DNA of 64,000 bases from Burkholderiales bacterium (GTDB lineage Bacteria; Pseudomonadota; Gammaproteobacteria; Burkholderiales; Burkholderiaceae_C). Shown one piece after another: positions 27,517 through 35,819 of this stretch (position 1 is the first letter of the stretch; the number at the start of each line of letters is the position of its first letter). The position numbers and the translations under genes are program-made. Below the pieces are notes generated by a model, which had not been told where the DNA came from, did not search any database, and was given only the letters and a program-made list of their open reading frames with translations. The DNA lies in NCBI GenBank assembly GCA_016213325.1, contig JACRAY010000006.1:1-64000 (forward strand), given 5' to 3'.

Positions 27517-28479
27517 CTATCGGCCCACGGAAGCCACTTCGATCACCTCGTTCGCCCGCAGGCGCAACTCGGGCGTGATGGAGATGCCGATCGCGCGAGC
27601 CGTCTGCGCATTCACGATCAGCTGGAAGCGTGAAGGCTCGCGAAACGGCAGGCCGCCGGGCGGAGCGCCCTTCAGGATGCGCTGCACGTAGTCGGAAACC
27701 GTCGCCGTGCCCTCCTCCGGGTCCGGCATGAAGGTGAAGAGGCCGCTTGCCTCGACGAAGTCGCGGTTGAAGGAGATGCTCGGCAGCTTGTGCTCGAGCG
27801 CATAGGCGATCAGGCGCCGGGCATTGCTGCCACCGAGCACGACATACAGGGCATCGGGCTTCACGGCCTCGACCGCTGCCATGTCGATGGGATCGCCGGG
27901 CCTCGGCTCGATGTAGTGCAACGTCATGCCGAGCCGCTGGGCAGCGCGCATGGCATGGGGCGTGTAGGCGGCAAAGCCGGGCGTGTTGAGCGTGAGGAAC
28001 ACGGCGACCCGGCGGATGTGCGGTGCGGCAGCCTGCAGGATTTCGAGCCACTTGCCTGCGACCTCCGGCGGGTTGGCGGCCGCGCCCGTCACGTTGCCGC
28101 CGGGACGCGCCAGCGTCGCGGCGATGCCGAACTCGACCGGGTTCGCACTGGACAGGACGACGATCGGGGTGTTCGGCATGTGGCGCATCGCCGCACGCGT
28201 TGCACCGTTCGTCATGGCGACGACGATCTCGGGCCGCCATGCAGCCAGCTCGCGCGCGGCGCGGTCCACGCCGTCGTCGCTGCCGTCGCCCACGCGTTCT
28301 TCGTGCAAGGCTTCGGCAGCCGGGGGCTCCCGCAGCCTGGCGCGGATGCGTGTCGTCCATCCGGCTGTCAGCGCAGCCGGACCGTAAGCGATCCAGCCGA
28401 TGCGCCGCGGGCCCTGCGCCGAGTGCGCCGGGAGTGCCAGGGCACCGGCCGCCGCGAGGAGCGTCATCCTGCGATCCAT
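27517..28479 (-). CDS. PF04392-type periplasmic binding protein, copy 1
   Basis: A 320-residue protein with a signal peptide (to about HSAQ), a first lobe starting PRRIGWIAYGP, the family signature LARPGGNVTG, and a C-terminal RANEVIEV that is shared by all copies in this region. The family is annotated as ABC transporter substrate-binding, but no permease or ATPase gene is present here. AGGAGG stands 9 bases before ATG 28479. It converges on the porin gene. Ligand unknown. Confidence 0.85.
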   Translation of the reverse strand: MDRRMTLLAAAGALALPAHSAQGPRRIGWIAYGPAALTAGWTTRIRARLREPPAAEALHEERVGDGSDDGVDRAARELAAWRPEIVVAMTNGATRAAMRHMPNTPIVVLSSANPVEFGIAATLARPGGNVTGAAANPPEVAGKWLEILQAAAPHIRRVAVFLTLNTPGFAAYTPHAMRAAQRLGMTLHYIEPRPGDPIDMAAVEAVKPDALYVVLGGSNARRLIAYALEHKLPSISFNRDFVEASGLFTFMPDPEEGTATVSDYVQRILKGAPPGGLPFREPSRFQLIVNAQTARAIGISITPELRLRANEVIEVASVGR

Positions 28480-28580
28480 CGGGAGACACCTCCTGCGCCG
28501 CATTCTGCGCGTTGCAGTGCCTGCTGGCTAGGCGCCAGGATCGGCGTGCTCACGACTTCTGGCCAGGCCGGTTCGGATTC

Positions 28581-28625
28581 CCATACCTCCGTATGGGTCC
28601 GATTCAGGGGTCAGCCGTCTAGGCT
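28581..28625 (+). promoter_or_regulatory. CCATAC-box C with -10-like hexamer
   Basis: CCATACCTCCGTATGG at 28581-28596 is followed by TAGGCT beginning exactly 24 bases after the box end (28620-28625). The start codon of the small secreted protein lies 35 bases beyond the start of the hexamer. The box would centre near -42 of the predicted transcript start. Confidence 0.65.
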
Positions 28626-28654
28626 GCACCGAGGATGATCCGAAGGAGACAGGC

Positions 28655-29038
28655 ATGCGACACGTACGTATTGCCCTGACGGCTATCGTCATAGGCGCGC
28701 CCTCGGGCGGGAGCGCACAAGAGTGGACTTACGAGGCATTCCATGCGGACGGGCGGCCGCTCGCAACCGCCTCGTTCCGGCTGAGCGAAGCAAGTCCCGG
28801 CAAATACGTCGGCCGGTTCACCATCCCGAATGCCGATGTCTGCTTCCGTGGCGACATGGCGGCCGCGGTCAGCCAGGAAGGTGACCTGCAGGTCGTGACC
28901 CTGACCCCTGCAATGCGGGGATGCGCGCCGTTGCGGCTGGTGCTCAGGGCCGACGGGTCCGGCGGCCAGCGCCACGACCCGCAGGCAGATGGCAGCTGGG
29001 CCTGGGACGGCAAGGAGCGCGGGTTGCGGCGCAGGTGA
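28655..29038 (+). CDS. Small secreted protein of unknown function
   Basis: A 127-residue protein with a signal peptide (cleavage near GSAQE) and a mature beta-prone domain containing two cysteines (DVCFRGD and RGCAPLR) that could form a disulfide. No family is recognised. It is one of four small exported products in this region whose promoters carry the CCATAC-box. GGAG precedes the ATG. Confidence 0.7.
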   Translation: MRHVRIALTAIVIGAPSGGSAQEWTYEAFHADGRPLATASFRLSEASPGKYVGRFTIPNADVCFRGDMAAAVSQEGDLQVVTLTPAMRGCAPLRLVLRADGSGGQRHDPQADGSWAWDGKERGLRRR

Positions 29039-29045
29039 AGCCGTC

Positions 29046-29059
29046 GGTGAGAACTCACC
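29046..29059. terminator. Small hairpin between convergent genes
   Basis: GGTGAG and CTCACC form a short perfect stem in the 39-base gap between the secreted protein and the convergent binding-protein gene. It is followed by a second GC-rich pairing (CCGG...CCGG). There is no T-run; the role as a terminator is tentative. Confidence 0.3.
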
Positions 29060-29077
29060 GGGGCGCGCGCCGGGAAG

Positions 29078-30034
29078 CTAATCGATGACTTCTTCCGCGC
29101 GAACCAACAGTGTGTTCGACAGGGCCAGCCCGATCGCGCGAGCCGTCCTGCGATTGAGCACCAGCCAGTAGCGCGAAGGCTCCCGCACCGGCAGGGTCGA
29201 GGGGGATGCCCCTCGCAGGATGCGATCGATGCAGTCGACGAGATTGGTTTCCATCTCGTCCAGGTCCGGGCCAAGGGCGAGCAGGCCGCCGGCCCGGGCG
29301 AACGCGCGGTCCACGCTGATCGTGGCAATGCGGCGGTCCAGCGCGTACTGCAACAATGCGGGCACGAGCGGCGCAGTCACGACGTCGTTGACGATATAAA
29401 GAGCATCGGGCCGGACCCAGTCCAGGTCCTCCAGCTTCAGGTCACCCGGGCGCCGCAGTTCGAAGTAGTGCAGCATCATGCCCAACTGGGTCGCCGTGCG
29501 TGCGGCGTAGGGCGAGTAGTAGGTAATGCCCTTGGTCTCCGGGTTGCGCAGGATCGCGACCCGCGCGATGCGCGGATCGGCCAGCCTGAGGGTTTCGAGC
29601 AACTTGCCCGACATCTCGACCTGGTTGCCGGTGGTCCCCGTCACATTTGCGCCTGGCCGCGCGAGGCTGGCGACCAGGCCCAGTTGCACGGGTGTGATCG
29701 CGTACCACATGACCACCGGAACGGTCCGCGTCAGCCTGTGCAATTCGAGTGCTGCCGACGAACCGACCGCAACGACCAGCTCAGGCTGCTGCGCGAGCAA
29801 CTCACGGGCGGCATCGGGCAGCACATCCAGGTCATTCTGGGCGTAGCGGGCCACGAGCACCCAATCGCGCCCCAGCAGCCAGCCTCGGTCACCCAGCCGC
29901 GCTGCGACCGAATTGCGCAGCGGCTCGTTGCCGGCCGCCGTGCCGAGGCTCAACCAGCCGATGCGCCGCGGAACAGCGGCCGCGGCCAGCGGGAAGGCGG
30001 ACAGGGCAGCAACGACCGCTCGACGCCTCTTCAT
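29078..30034 (-). CDS. PF04392-type periplasmic binding protein, copy 2
   Basis: A 318-residue exported protein (signal MKRRRAVVAALSAFPLAAAA). It begins PRRIGWLSLG and has the signature LARPGANVTGTTGN (Ala in place of the second Gly) and the ending LLVRAEEVID. In sequence style it groups with copies 1, 5 and 7 (WLG/IGW start, PVREPSRY near the end). It is the last gene of a four-gene run (copies 5-4-3-2), 44 bases after copy 3, with AAGGA before the start. Confidence 0.85.
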   Translation of the reverse strand: MKRRRAVVAALSAFPLAAAAVPRRIGWLSLGTAAGNEPLRNSVAARLGDRGWLLGRDWVLVARYAQNDLDVLPDAARELLAQQPELVVAVGSSAALELHRLTRTVPVVMWYAITPVQLGLVASLARPGANVTGTTGNQVEMSGKLLETLRLADPRIARVAILRNPETKGITYYSPYAARTATQLGMMLHYFELRRPGDLKLEDLDWVRPDALYIVNDVVTAPLVPALLQYALDRRIATISVDRAFARAGGLLALGPDLDEMETNLVDCIDRILRGASPSTLPVREPSRYWLVLNRRTARAIGLALSNTLLVRAEEVID

Positions 30035-30078
30035 TGGTTATCCTTGCCAAGGCCGCGAAGTCGGCATACGCACCACGA

Positions 30079-31050
30079 TCAGGTGATCGTCTCGTTCACC
30101 CGCAGCAGCAGCTCGTGCGACAGGGTGACCTTGATCGCATCGGCCGTACGCCGGTTGAGCACCAGCCAGTGCTTGGTGGGCTCCTGGATCGGCAGCGTGG
30201 CGGGAGTCGCGGTCTTCGAGAGGATGCGCGTCACGTAGTCCGCCGCGATGACGAACTGCTGTTCGTTGTCCGCAAACAGGGACAGCAGCCCGCCCGCCCG
30301 AGTGAACTCGATGCTGGTGCCGATGCTCGGCAGCTTGCGCGCCATGGCAAAGGGCACGAGCTCCGGGTAGTGCGAGAACACCGCGTACTCATGGGCCACC
30401 AGCAGCGCATCCGGCGACATGCGCTCCAGTTCGGCCATGCGCAGGGCTCCTGCCTTCGGCACCTCGACGTAATGCAGGGTGACGCCCAGCTGCGCGGCCG
30501 CCCGCTCCGCATAGGGCGTGTGATGCGACATGCCCGGAAACGTCGGATTTCGGATGACCGCTACATGGGCGATGCGCGGTGCGACGATCTTCAGGAAGTC
30601 CACCATCTTGCCGGCGAACTCCGGCTGGTTGAAGGTGCAGCCGGTGAGGTTGCCGCCGGGCCGCGCATAGCTCTGCGCCAGCCCGGCCTCGACCGGGGTC
30701 GTCATGGCCACGCCGACGATCGGGATGGTTCGCGTGAGTTGCAGCAGCGCGACGACCGTCACGCTCGCGCCGGCCAGCACCACGTCCGGGTTCAGCGCCA
30801 CCAGTTCGCGCGCGCCGGCAGCGATCAGGTCGGCATCGCGGTTGCCGAAGCGCGGCTCGATCACGTAGTCGCGCCCCTGCTCGAAGCCGCGCAGCCTCAT
30901 CTGGCGGATGAACGTCTCCAGGATGATGTTGCCACCGGCCTCGCGCGTGTTCTGCGTCAGGAAGCCGATGCGGAAGGGGCGTTGCCCGCCCACCTGCGCG
31001 CGCGCGGCCAGCGCGCAGCCGGCGGCGGCCAGCACGATACGTCGCTTCAT
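30079..31050 (-). CDS. PF04392-type periplasmic binding protein, copy 3
   Basis: A 323-residue exported protein (signal to about ARAQ). It starts PFRIGFLTQNTREAGG, has the signature YARPGGNLTGCTFN and ends LLLRVNETIT. It belongs to the second sequence subgroup together with copies 4 and 6 (RIGFLTHN-like start, GSTFN-like motif, LPIQEPT near the end). Its ATG overlaps the copy 4 stop by 4 bases, so translation is coupled. Confidence 0.85.
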   Translation of the reverse strand: MKRRIVLAAAGCALAARAQVGGQRPFRIGFLTQNTREAGGNIILETFIRQMRLRGFEQGRDYVIEPRFGNRDADLIAAGARELVALNPDVVLAGASVTVVALLQLTRTIPIVGVAMTTPVEAGLAQSYARPGGNLTGCTFNQPEFAGKMVDFLKIVAPRIAHVAVIRNPTFPGMSHHTPYAERAAAQLGVTLHYVEVPKAGALRMAELERMSPDALLVAHEYAVFSHYPELVPFAMARKLPSIGTSIEFTRAGGLLSLFADNEQQFVIAADYVTRILSKTATPATLPIQEPTKHWLVLNRRTADAIKVTLSHELLLRVNETIT

Positions 31051-32009
31051 GTGATGACCTCCTTCACGCGCAGCATCAGTTGCTGCGACATCGTGAACTG
31101 GATGGCGTCGGCGGTCTTGCGGTTGAACACCAGGTGGTAGCGTGTCTGCTCCTGGATCGGCAGCGTCGAAGCACTGGCGCCGCGCGTGAGGATGCGGATC
31201 ACGTAGTCGGCGGCGACGCCGAACATCTCGTCCACGTCGGCATCCAGCGACATCAGGCCGCCGGCCATGGGGTAGGTGCGGTTGGTGCCTATGCTGGGCA
31301 GCTTGCGACCGATGGCGAACGATGCCAGCGCGGCCTGGATCGGGTTGACCGCGTAGTCCGCCGCCACGAACAGCGCATCGGGGTTCGAGCGCTCGACGTC
31401 CTCCATGCGGAAGTTCTCGGTCTTCGTGACCTCGACGAAATGCAACGCGATCCCCAGTTCGGCTGCGGCCCGCACGCCGTGGCGCGTGTATTCCGCCATC
31501 ACGGGATACGAGGGGTTGTGGATGACCGTCACGCGGACGATGCGGGGCACCGCAGACTTCAGCACCTCGAGGATCTTCGCTGCGAACTGCGGCTGGCTGA
31601 ACGTGCTGCCCGTCACGTTGCCGCCCGGCCGCGCGAGGCTCTGCGCCAGCCCCATGTCCACCGGGCCGGTCAGGCCGAAACCCACCACGGGTGTGGTGCG
31701 CGTCGCCTGCGCCAGGGCGATAGCCGATGGCGTCGCGGCCGCCACGATGACCGGCAGGTTCAGCGCGGCCAGTTCACGTGCGCGCGCGGCCATGAGCGCC
31801 GTGTCGCGGTCGCCGTAGCGCGGCTCGATGACGAAGTCGCGGCCCGGCTCCCAGCCGCGCGAGCGCATCTGCGCGACGAAGAGGTCGATAGGCAGTTGCC
31901 CCATCGCCCGATCGTTGTGTGTGAGGAAGCCGATGCGAAACGGCGCGTTCTGGGCGACTGCCGCCATGCCCCACGCGGCGGCCGCAAGCAATGCGGCTCG
32001 CCGCCTCAT
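31047..32009 (-). CDS. PF04392-type periplasmic binding protein, copy 4
   Basis: A 320-residue exported protein (signal to about AAVAQ), starting PFRIGFLTHNDRAMGQ, with LARPGGNVTGSTFS and the ending LMLRVKEVIT. It overlaps both neighbours by 4 bases (ATGA), the tightest part of the run. The nearest relative inside the window is copy 3, and its first lobe also aligns well with copy 7, where it reveals the frameshift. Confidence 0.86.
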   Translation of the reverse strand: MRRRAALLAAAAWGMAAVAQNAPFRIGFLTHNDRAMGQLPIDLFVAQMRSRGWEPGRDFVIEPRYGDRDTALMAARARELAALNLPVIVAAATPSAIALAQATRTTPVVGFGLTGPVDMGLAQSLARPGGNVTGSTFSQPQFAAKILEVLKSAVPRIVRVTVIHNPSYPVMAEYTRHGVRAAAELGIALHFVEVTKTENFRMEDVERSNPDALFVAADYAVNPIQAALASFAIGRKLPSIGTNRTYPMAGGLMSLDADVDEMFGVAADYVIRILTRGASASTLPIQEQTRYHLVFNRKTADAIQFTMSQQLMLRVKEVIT

Positions 32010-32971
32010 TCGATCACCTCGCGCGTGCGCAGCAGCAGCTCCTGCGACAGCGGCAGGCCGATGGCGCGCGCCGCCGCGCGGTTGACGAAGATGTGGTACC
32101 TGGAAGGCTCGCGCACCGGTAGCGTGGCCGGTGACGCCCCGCGCAGCACGCGGTCGACGTAGTCGGCGACGTTGTCGTTCATCTCGTCCGTGTCCGGGCC
32201 GAGCGACAGCAGCCCGCCGGCTTCCGTGAACTGCCGGCTGACCCCGATGGTGAGCAACCGGTGCTCGCGCGCGAACGCCAGCAAGGTTTCGTACAACGGG
32301 ATCAGCACGAAGTCGTTGATGATGTAGAGGGCGTCGGGCCGGAAGCCGGCCACGTCGTCGAGCCGCAAGTCCGCCGCCTTGCGCAGCTCGAAGTACTTCA
32401 GCGTCATGTCGAGCCGCCGCGCGGTCGCCTCCGAGTACTGCGTGTACGTGCGGATGCCCAGGTTGTCGGGATTGCGCAAGATCGCCACACGCGCCACCGT
32501 CGGTTGCGCCACCCGCAACACTTCCAGCAACTTGCCCGCCACCTCGGGCGGGCTGCCGGTAGTCCCCGTCACGTTGCCGCCGGGCCGCGCAAGGCTCTGC
32601 ACCAGGCCCACTTCGACGGGCGTCGACGCGTACACCATGACGATGGGGATGGTCCGTGTCTCGCGCGACGCGGCCGCCGAGCTTGGGCTGCCGACACTGA
32701 TGATCGCCGATGGCGTCAGGGCTACCAGCTCGCGCGCGGCACCCGGCAGTGCCTCGAGCCGGTTGTTGCCAAACCGGGCGACCAGCGCGATGTCGCGGCC
32801 CAGGCGCCAGCCGCGCACGTCGAGCCGGCCCATCACGACGTCGATGATGGGTTGCTGCGCGTCGCGGGTGGAGGTTCCGAGCCAGCCAAGGCGGCGCGGT
32901 TCGGCAAGCGCGAGCCGGGGCGCGCAAGCGAACACGCCGGCGAACGCTCTGAGCAGGACACGCCTCTTCAT
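32006..32971 (-). CDS. PF04392-type periplasmic binding protein, copy 5
   Basis: A 321-residue exported protein (signal to about RLALAE), starting PRRLGWLGTSTRDAQQ, with LARPGGNVTGTTGS and the ending LLLRTREVIE. It is the first gene of the copy 5-4-3-2 run. Box D lies 47 bases upstream. On this strand a TATCCT hexamer begins 26 bases beyond the box, so the box may drive both directions. Confidence 0.86.
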   Translation of the reverse strand: MKRRVLLRAFAGVFACAPRLALAEPRRLGWLGTSTRDAQQPIIDVVMGRLDVRGWRLGRDIALVARFGNNRLEALPGAARELVALTPSAIISVGSPSSAAASRETRTIPIVMVYASTPVEVGLVQSLARPGGNVTGTTGSPPEVAGKLLEVLRVAQPTVARVAILRNPDNLGIRTYTQYSEATARRLDMTLKYFELRKAADLRLDDVAGFRPDALYIINDFVLIPLYETLLAFAREHRLLTIGVSRQFTEAGGLLSLGPDTDEMNDNVADYVDRVLRGASPATLPVREPSRYHIFVNRAAARAIGLPLSQELLLRTREVIE

Positions 32972-33018
32972 TGCGACCTCTGGCGCGAGGATAGTCCCGG
33001 TGCCGAGCGAAGTCGATC

Positions 33019-33063
33019 CCATACCTCCGTATAGCTGAAGTTGCATGCACCAGGGCCTAGTCT
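33019..33063 (+). promoter_or_regulatory. CCATAC-box D with -10-like hexamer
   Basis: CCATACCTCCGTATAG at 33019-33034 is followed by TAGTCT beginning exactly 24 bases after the box end (33058-33063). The secreted-protein ATG lies 34 bases beyond the start of the hexamer. The minus strand has TATCCT 26 bases from the other side of the box, facing copy 5. Confidence 0.68.
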
Positions 33064-33091
33064 CCATGGCACACAAACCAGGAGAGAGTGC

Positions 33092-33493
33092 ATGAAACTT
33101 CACAATGCGTTCACCCGCTTCGGCCTCGTCGTCGCACTGTCCCAGGCAGCCGCGATCGCGCAAGTCGCCAACTCGCCGCTGGGTACCTGGCGATCCAACG
33201 CCTTGGTCAGCCCCGACTGGCCCATTGCGGCTACGGTGCAACTGACGGTCACGACGGCCGAAGGAAGCGCCGTCAAGGGCCGCTACCAGATCTTCTTTCC
33301 CGTCTCCGGCGGGCTTTGCCCCACCGGGCCGGTGTCGGGCAGTTTCGATGGCGTCGCATTGAAGGTATCTTCGACGCCGACCAACGTGTGCCCCGAGCGC
33401 GTGTTCGACCTGAAGTTCAGTGGCGCTTCGCTGGTGGGCACCTATCGCGGCCAGAACGGGCAGCCGAACGAAGTGACGTTCACGCGCCAGTGA
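33092..33493 (+). CDS. Small secreted two-cysteine protein, paralogue A
   Basis: A 133-residue protein with a signal peptide (cleavage near AIAQV) and a mature beta-rich domain. Conserved features shared with the 36901 gene are WPIAATVQ, CP near the middle, SGSFDG, TNVCPER and a final GTYRG...TFTR. The two cysteines probably pair. No known family is recognised; the shape recalls small extracytoplasmic lipocalin-like or SBP-accessory proteins, but that is a guess. GGAGAG precedes ATG 33092, and a cytochrome gene follows after 9 bases. Confidence 0.75.
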   Translation: MKLHNAFTRFGLVVALSQAAAIAQVANSPLGTWRSNALVSPDWPIAATVQLTVTTAEGSAVKGRYQIFFPVSGGLCPTGPVSGSFDGVALKVSSTPTNVCPERVFDLKFSGASLVGTYRGQNGQPNEVTFTRQ

Positions 33494-33502
33494 GGAGATC
33501 CT

Positions 33503-33847
33503 ATGCGATCACGAAGATTCCTGGTGGCGCTGCTGTGCGGCGCAATGGCTGCGACCGCGGCTGCCGATGAGGCCTCTGATGCGGCCGAGCGGGAACTGGG
33601 CGAGGCGGCTTACGCGAAGAACTGCGCTTACTGCCACAACGGCGGTAACCCGCTTGGTGCGGGCGCTCCGTTGCGTCCCGCGCTCAAGCTGATGTCGCGT
33701 GAGCGCATCCGCGCGGCGGTGGTGAACGGAAGGATGCGCGTCAATGCACGCTTTCTGAAACCAGCGGAGCTCGAAGCGGTGATCAAGTACCTGGCGGCGG
33801 AGCCTGCGCCGGCAGCAGCCCCACCCGCTGCAGCGGCGTCGAGTTGA
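33503..33847 (+). CDS. Mono-haem cytochrome c, class I-like
   Basis: A 114-residue exported protein with signal peptide (to about TAAAD), haem motif CAYCH (Cys41, Cys44, His45) and a likely axial Met at 78 (VNGRM) or 64. The C-terminus is an Ala/Pro tail. It would carry single electrons in the periplasm; no dehydrogenase partner is adjacent. It is downstream of, and probably co-transcribed with, the secreted paralogue under box D. GAGGAG precedes the ATG. Confidence 0.85.
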   Translation: MRSRRFLVALLCGAMAATAAADEASDAAERELGEAAYAKNCAYCHNGGNPLGAGAPLRPALKLMSRERIRAAVVNGRMRVNARFLKPAELEAVIKYLAAEPAPAAAPPAAAASS

Positions 33848-33849
33848 AC

Positions 33850-34567
33850 ATGTCCCCACGTTCACACACGACATCGGTGGCCAGCGCCCTTGCGGCCTCC
33901 GTCATCGCGCTCGTGGCTGCTTCGCCTTCGACTGCGCAAGAGTATCCCGAGCGCCCGGTCCGGGTGATCGTGCCATGGCCGCCGGGACAGGCCACCGACA
34001 TCGTCGCACGCGTGATGGCAGAGAAAATGGCGCCCGCGCTCGGCCAACCGCTGGTGGTCGAGACCCGCCCTGGCGCCGCCGGTACGCTTGGGACCGAACA
34101 CGCAGCCAAGTCGCCGCCGGACGGCTACACGCTCCTGGCTGCGTCGAGCGGCCCGATATCGATCGCCCCGCAGGTGCAGAAGGTTCCTTACGAGCCGCAG
34201 CGTGACTTCGAACCGGTGTGCCTGATCGCGAGCAACCCGTACGTCCTGGTTGTGCACCCTTCCGTGCCGGCCACCAACGTGCAGGAGTTCGTGAGCCTCC
34301 TGAAAGCGGGCCCGGGCAGGTACAGCTTTGCGACCTCCGGCACGGCCTCCACCAGCTTGGTGCCTGCGGGAAACGCCCGCGGAAGCGCGAACGAAGATCG
34401 CTACTGAGTGCCGCAGGCAACTCGACGCCCCAGGCATGCCGGAGCGCTTCCTGGCTCTCGGCCTGGAGATCGCACAGCCTGGCGGCGAAGGGTTTGCCGA
34501 CTTCCTGAAGAAGCAGGCCGGGCGGTTCGGGGCCATCGCCAGGCAATCCGGCATCCGAGCCGAGTAG
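33850..34567 (+). pseudogene. Bug/TctC binding protein with internal deletion and frameshift
   Basis: The first ~175 residues are a normal Bug protein: signal peptide, then PERPVRVIVPWPPGQATDIV, ETRPGAAGTLG and KAGPGRYSFATSGTAS. After that the reading frame runs into nonsense and stops at 34407. From about 34355 another frame continues with the expected Bug C-terminus (ETPAEARTKIATECRRQL, then FADFLKKQAGRFGAIARQSG), ending at 34567. Roughly 90-100 central residues are missing, so this is a deletion remnant, not a sequencing slip. It begins directly after the cytochrome stop (TTGA overlap region). Confidence 0.8.
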
Positions 34568-34576
34568 GCTCGCACT

Positions 34577-35551
34577 TCACGAGATCACTTCGTTCACGCG
34601 CAGCATCAGCTCGCGCGGTGCAACGAAGCCAATGGCCTCGGCCGTGCGGCGGTTGAAGACGAGCTGGAAGCGCGTGGGCGCCTGGATCGGCAGGCTCGCA
34701 GGGTCGGCGCCCTGCAGGATGCGGATCGCATAGTCGGCGCCGGCGACGAAGTTCTCCTTCGAGTCTGCGTTCAGCGACAGCAGCCCGCCAGCCTGCGTGA
34801 AGGTGCGATGGACGCCAATGCTCGGCAAGCGACGCGCCGTGGCGTACGCGGCCAGGTTTGGCTGGATGGGACCTACTGCATAGTCGTTCACGACGTAGAG
34901 TGCATCGGGTCGGGCCCGTTCGAGTTCTTCCGGCCGGAAGTCGTCGGGGCGGGTGATGCCGATGTAAGCCAGGGTGAGCCCCAGGTTTTGAGCGGTGCGC
35001 TCCACGGGCTGCGCGTACGCGTTCATACCCGGGAATGTCGGGTTCCGGATCACGGCGACACGCCTCACGCCGGGTGCAGCCACCAGAAGGATCTCCAGGA
35101 CCTTGGCGCCAACTTCGACCGTGTTGAAGGTGCTGCCGGTGATGTTGCCGCCCGGGCGCGCCAGAGACTGCACAAGTCCCGACTCCACAGGCGATGTGAG
35201 GCCCAGGCCGACGATGGGCTTGCTGCGCGTCGCCCCGCCGAGTGCCGTGGTCGCTGCGCTCGCCCCTCCGACCAGCAGGTCGACGGGCAAAGCGGCCAAC
35301 TCCTTCGCGCGAGCCTCGATCAGCTCGGGGCTTCGTTCGCCGTGGCGAACCTCAAGCAGGTAGTCGCGGCCCGTTTCGAGGCCGCGTGCGCGCATCTCGG
35401 TAGCGAACATGTCCACGATGACCTGGCCCTGCGCGACGTCGTGCATCGTGAGCATGCCGATACGCCAGGGGCGCTGCGCACCCGCACGCGGCTGCGCGCG
35501 CAGTGGCGCGGCCCACGCCAACGTGCCGAACACGGCGAGCCTTCGCTTCAT
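34577..35551 (-). CDS. PF04392-type periplasmic binding protein, copy 6
   Basis: A 324-residue exported protein (signal to about APLRAQ), starting PWRIGMLTMHDVAQGQ, with LARPGGNITGSTFN and the ending LMLRVNEVIS. It belongs to the copy 3/4 subgroup. It stands alone, converging on the broken Bug gene. No CCATAC-box was found in the 268 bases upstream, unlike most of its neighbours. Confidence 0.85.
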   Translation of the reverse strand: MKRRLAVFGTLAWAAPLRAQPRAGAQRPWRIGMLTMHDVAQGQVIVDMFATEMRARGLETGRDYLLEVRHGERSPELIEARAKELAALPVDLLVGGASAATTALGGATRSKPIVGLGLTSPVESGLVQSLARPGGNITGSTFNTVEVGAKVLEILLVAAPGVRRVAVIRNPTFPGMNAYAQPVERTAQNLGLTLAYIGITRPDDFRPEELERARPDALYVVNDYAVGPIQPNLAAYATARRLPSIGVHRTFTQAGGLLSLNADSKENFVAGADYAIRILQGADPASLPIQAPTRFQLVFNRRTAEAIGFVAPRELMLRVNEVIS

Positions 35552-35819
35552 GGCGCTTGTATACCCCCGCGCGACTGATTTCGCAACGGGCGTGCCGGCC
35601 TGGCGCCGCCCGGGGGCCCTGTTCGGGCCGGCTGGCATGCCGCGGGAAGTCGTCGGCGCGTCCAGCGCGCCGTGGCTCCGGTGTTCGCGCGTGCCGTCGT
35701 GAGCGAGCAGCTCAGGCGCAACGCCTTCGAGCAGAGGATCCGGCCGCAATGAAACTCTGGGCGATGCCATCGGTCCCGAAGGTCAACGCCGCCGCCCCGA
35801 GACATCCACACGAAAACCT
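35552..35819. other. Intergenic stretch without recognised feature
   Basis: These 268 bases separate copy 6 from the hydrolase gene on the same strand. I see no box, no palindrome of note and no frame with family-like content. It presumably contains the promoter of copy 6. Confidence 0.4.

Noticed and set aside
31047..33050. A 667-residue fusion of two binding proteins
   Set aside because: The upstream half is a wrong-frame reading of copy 5. Copies 4 and 5 are separate genes with a 4-base overlap.
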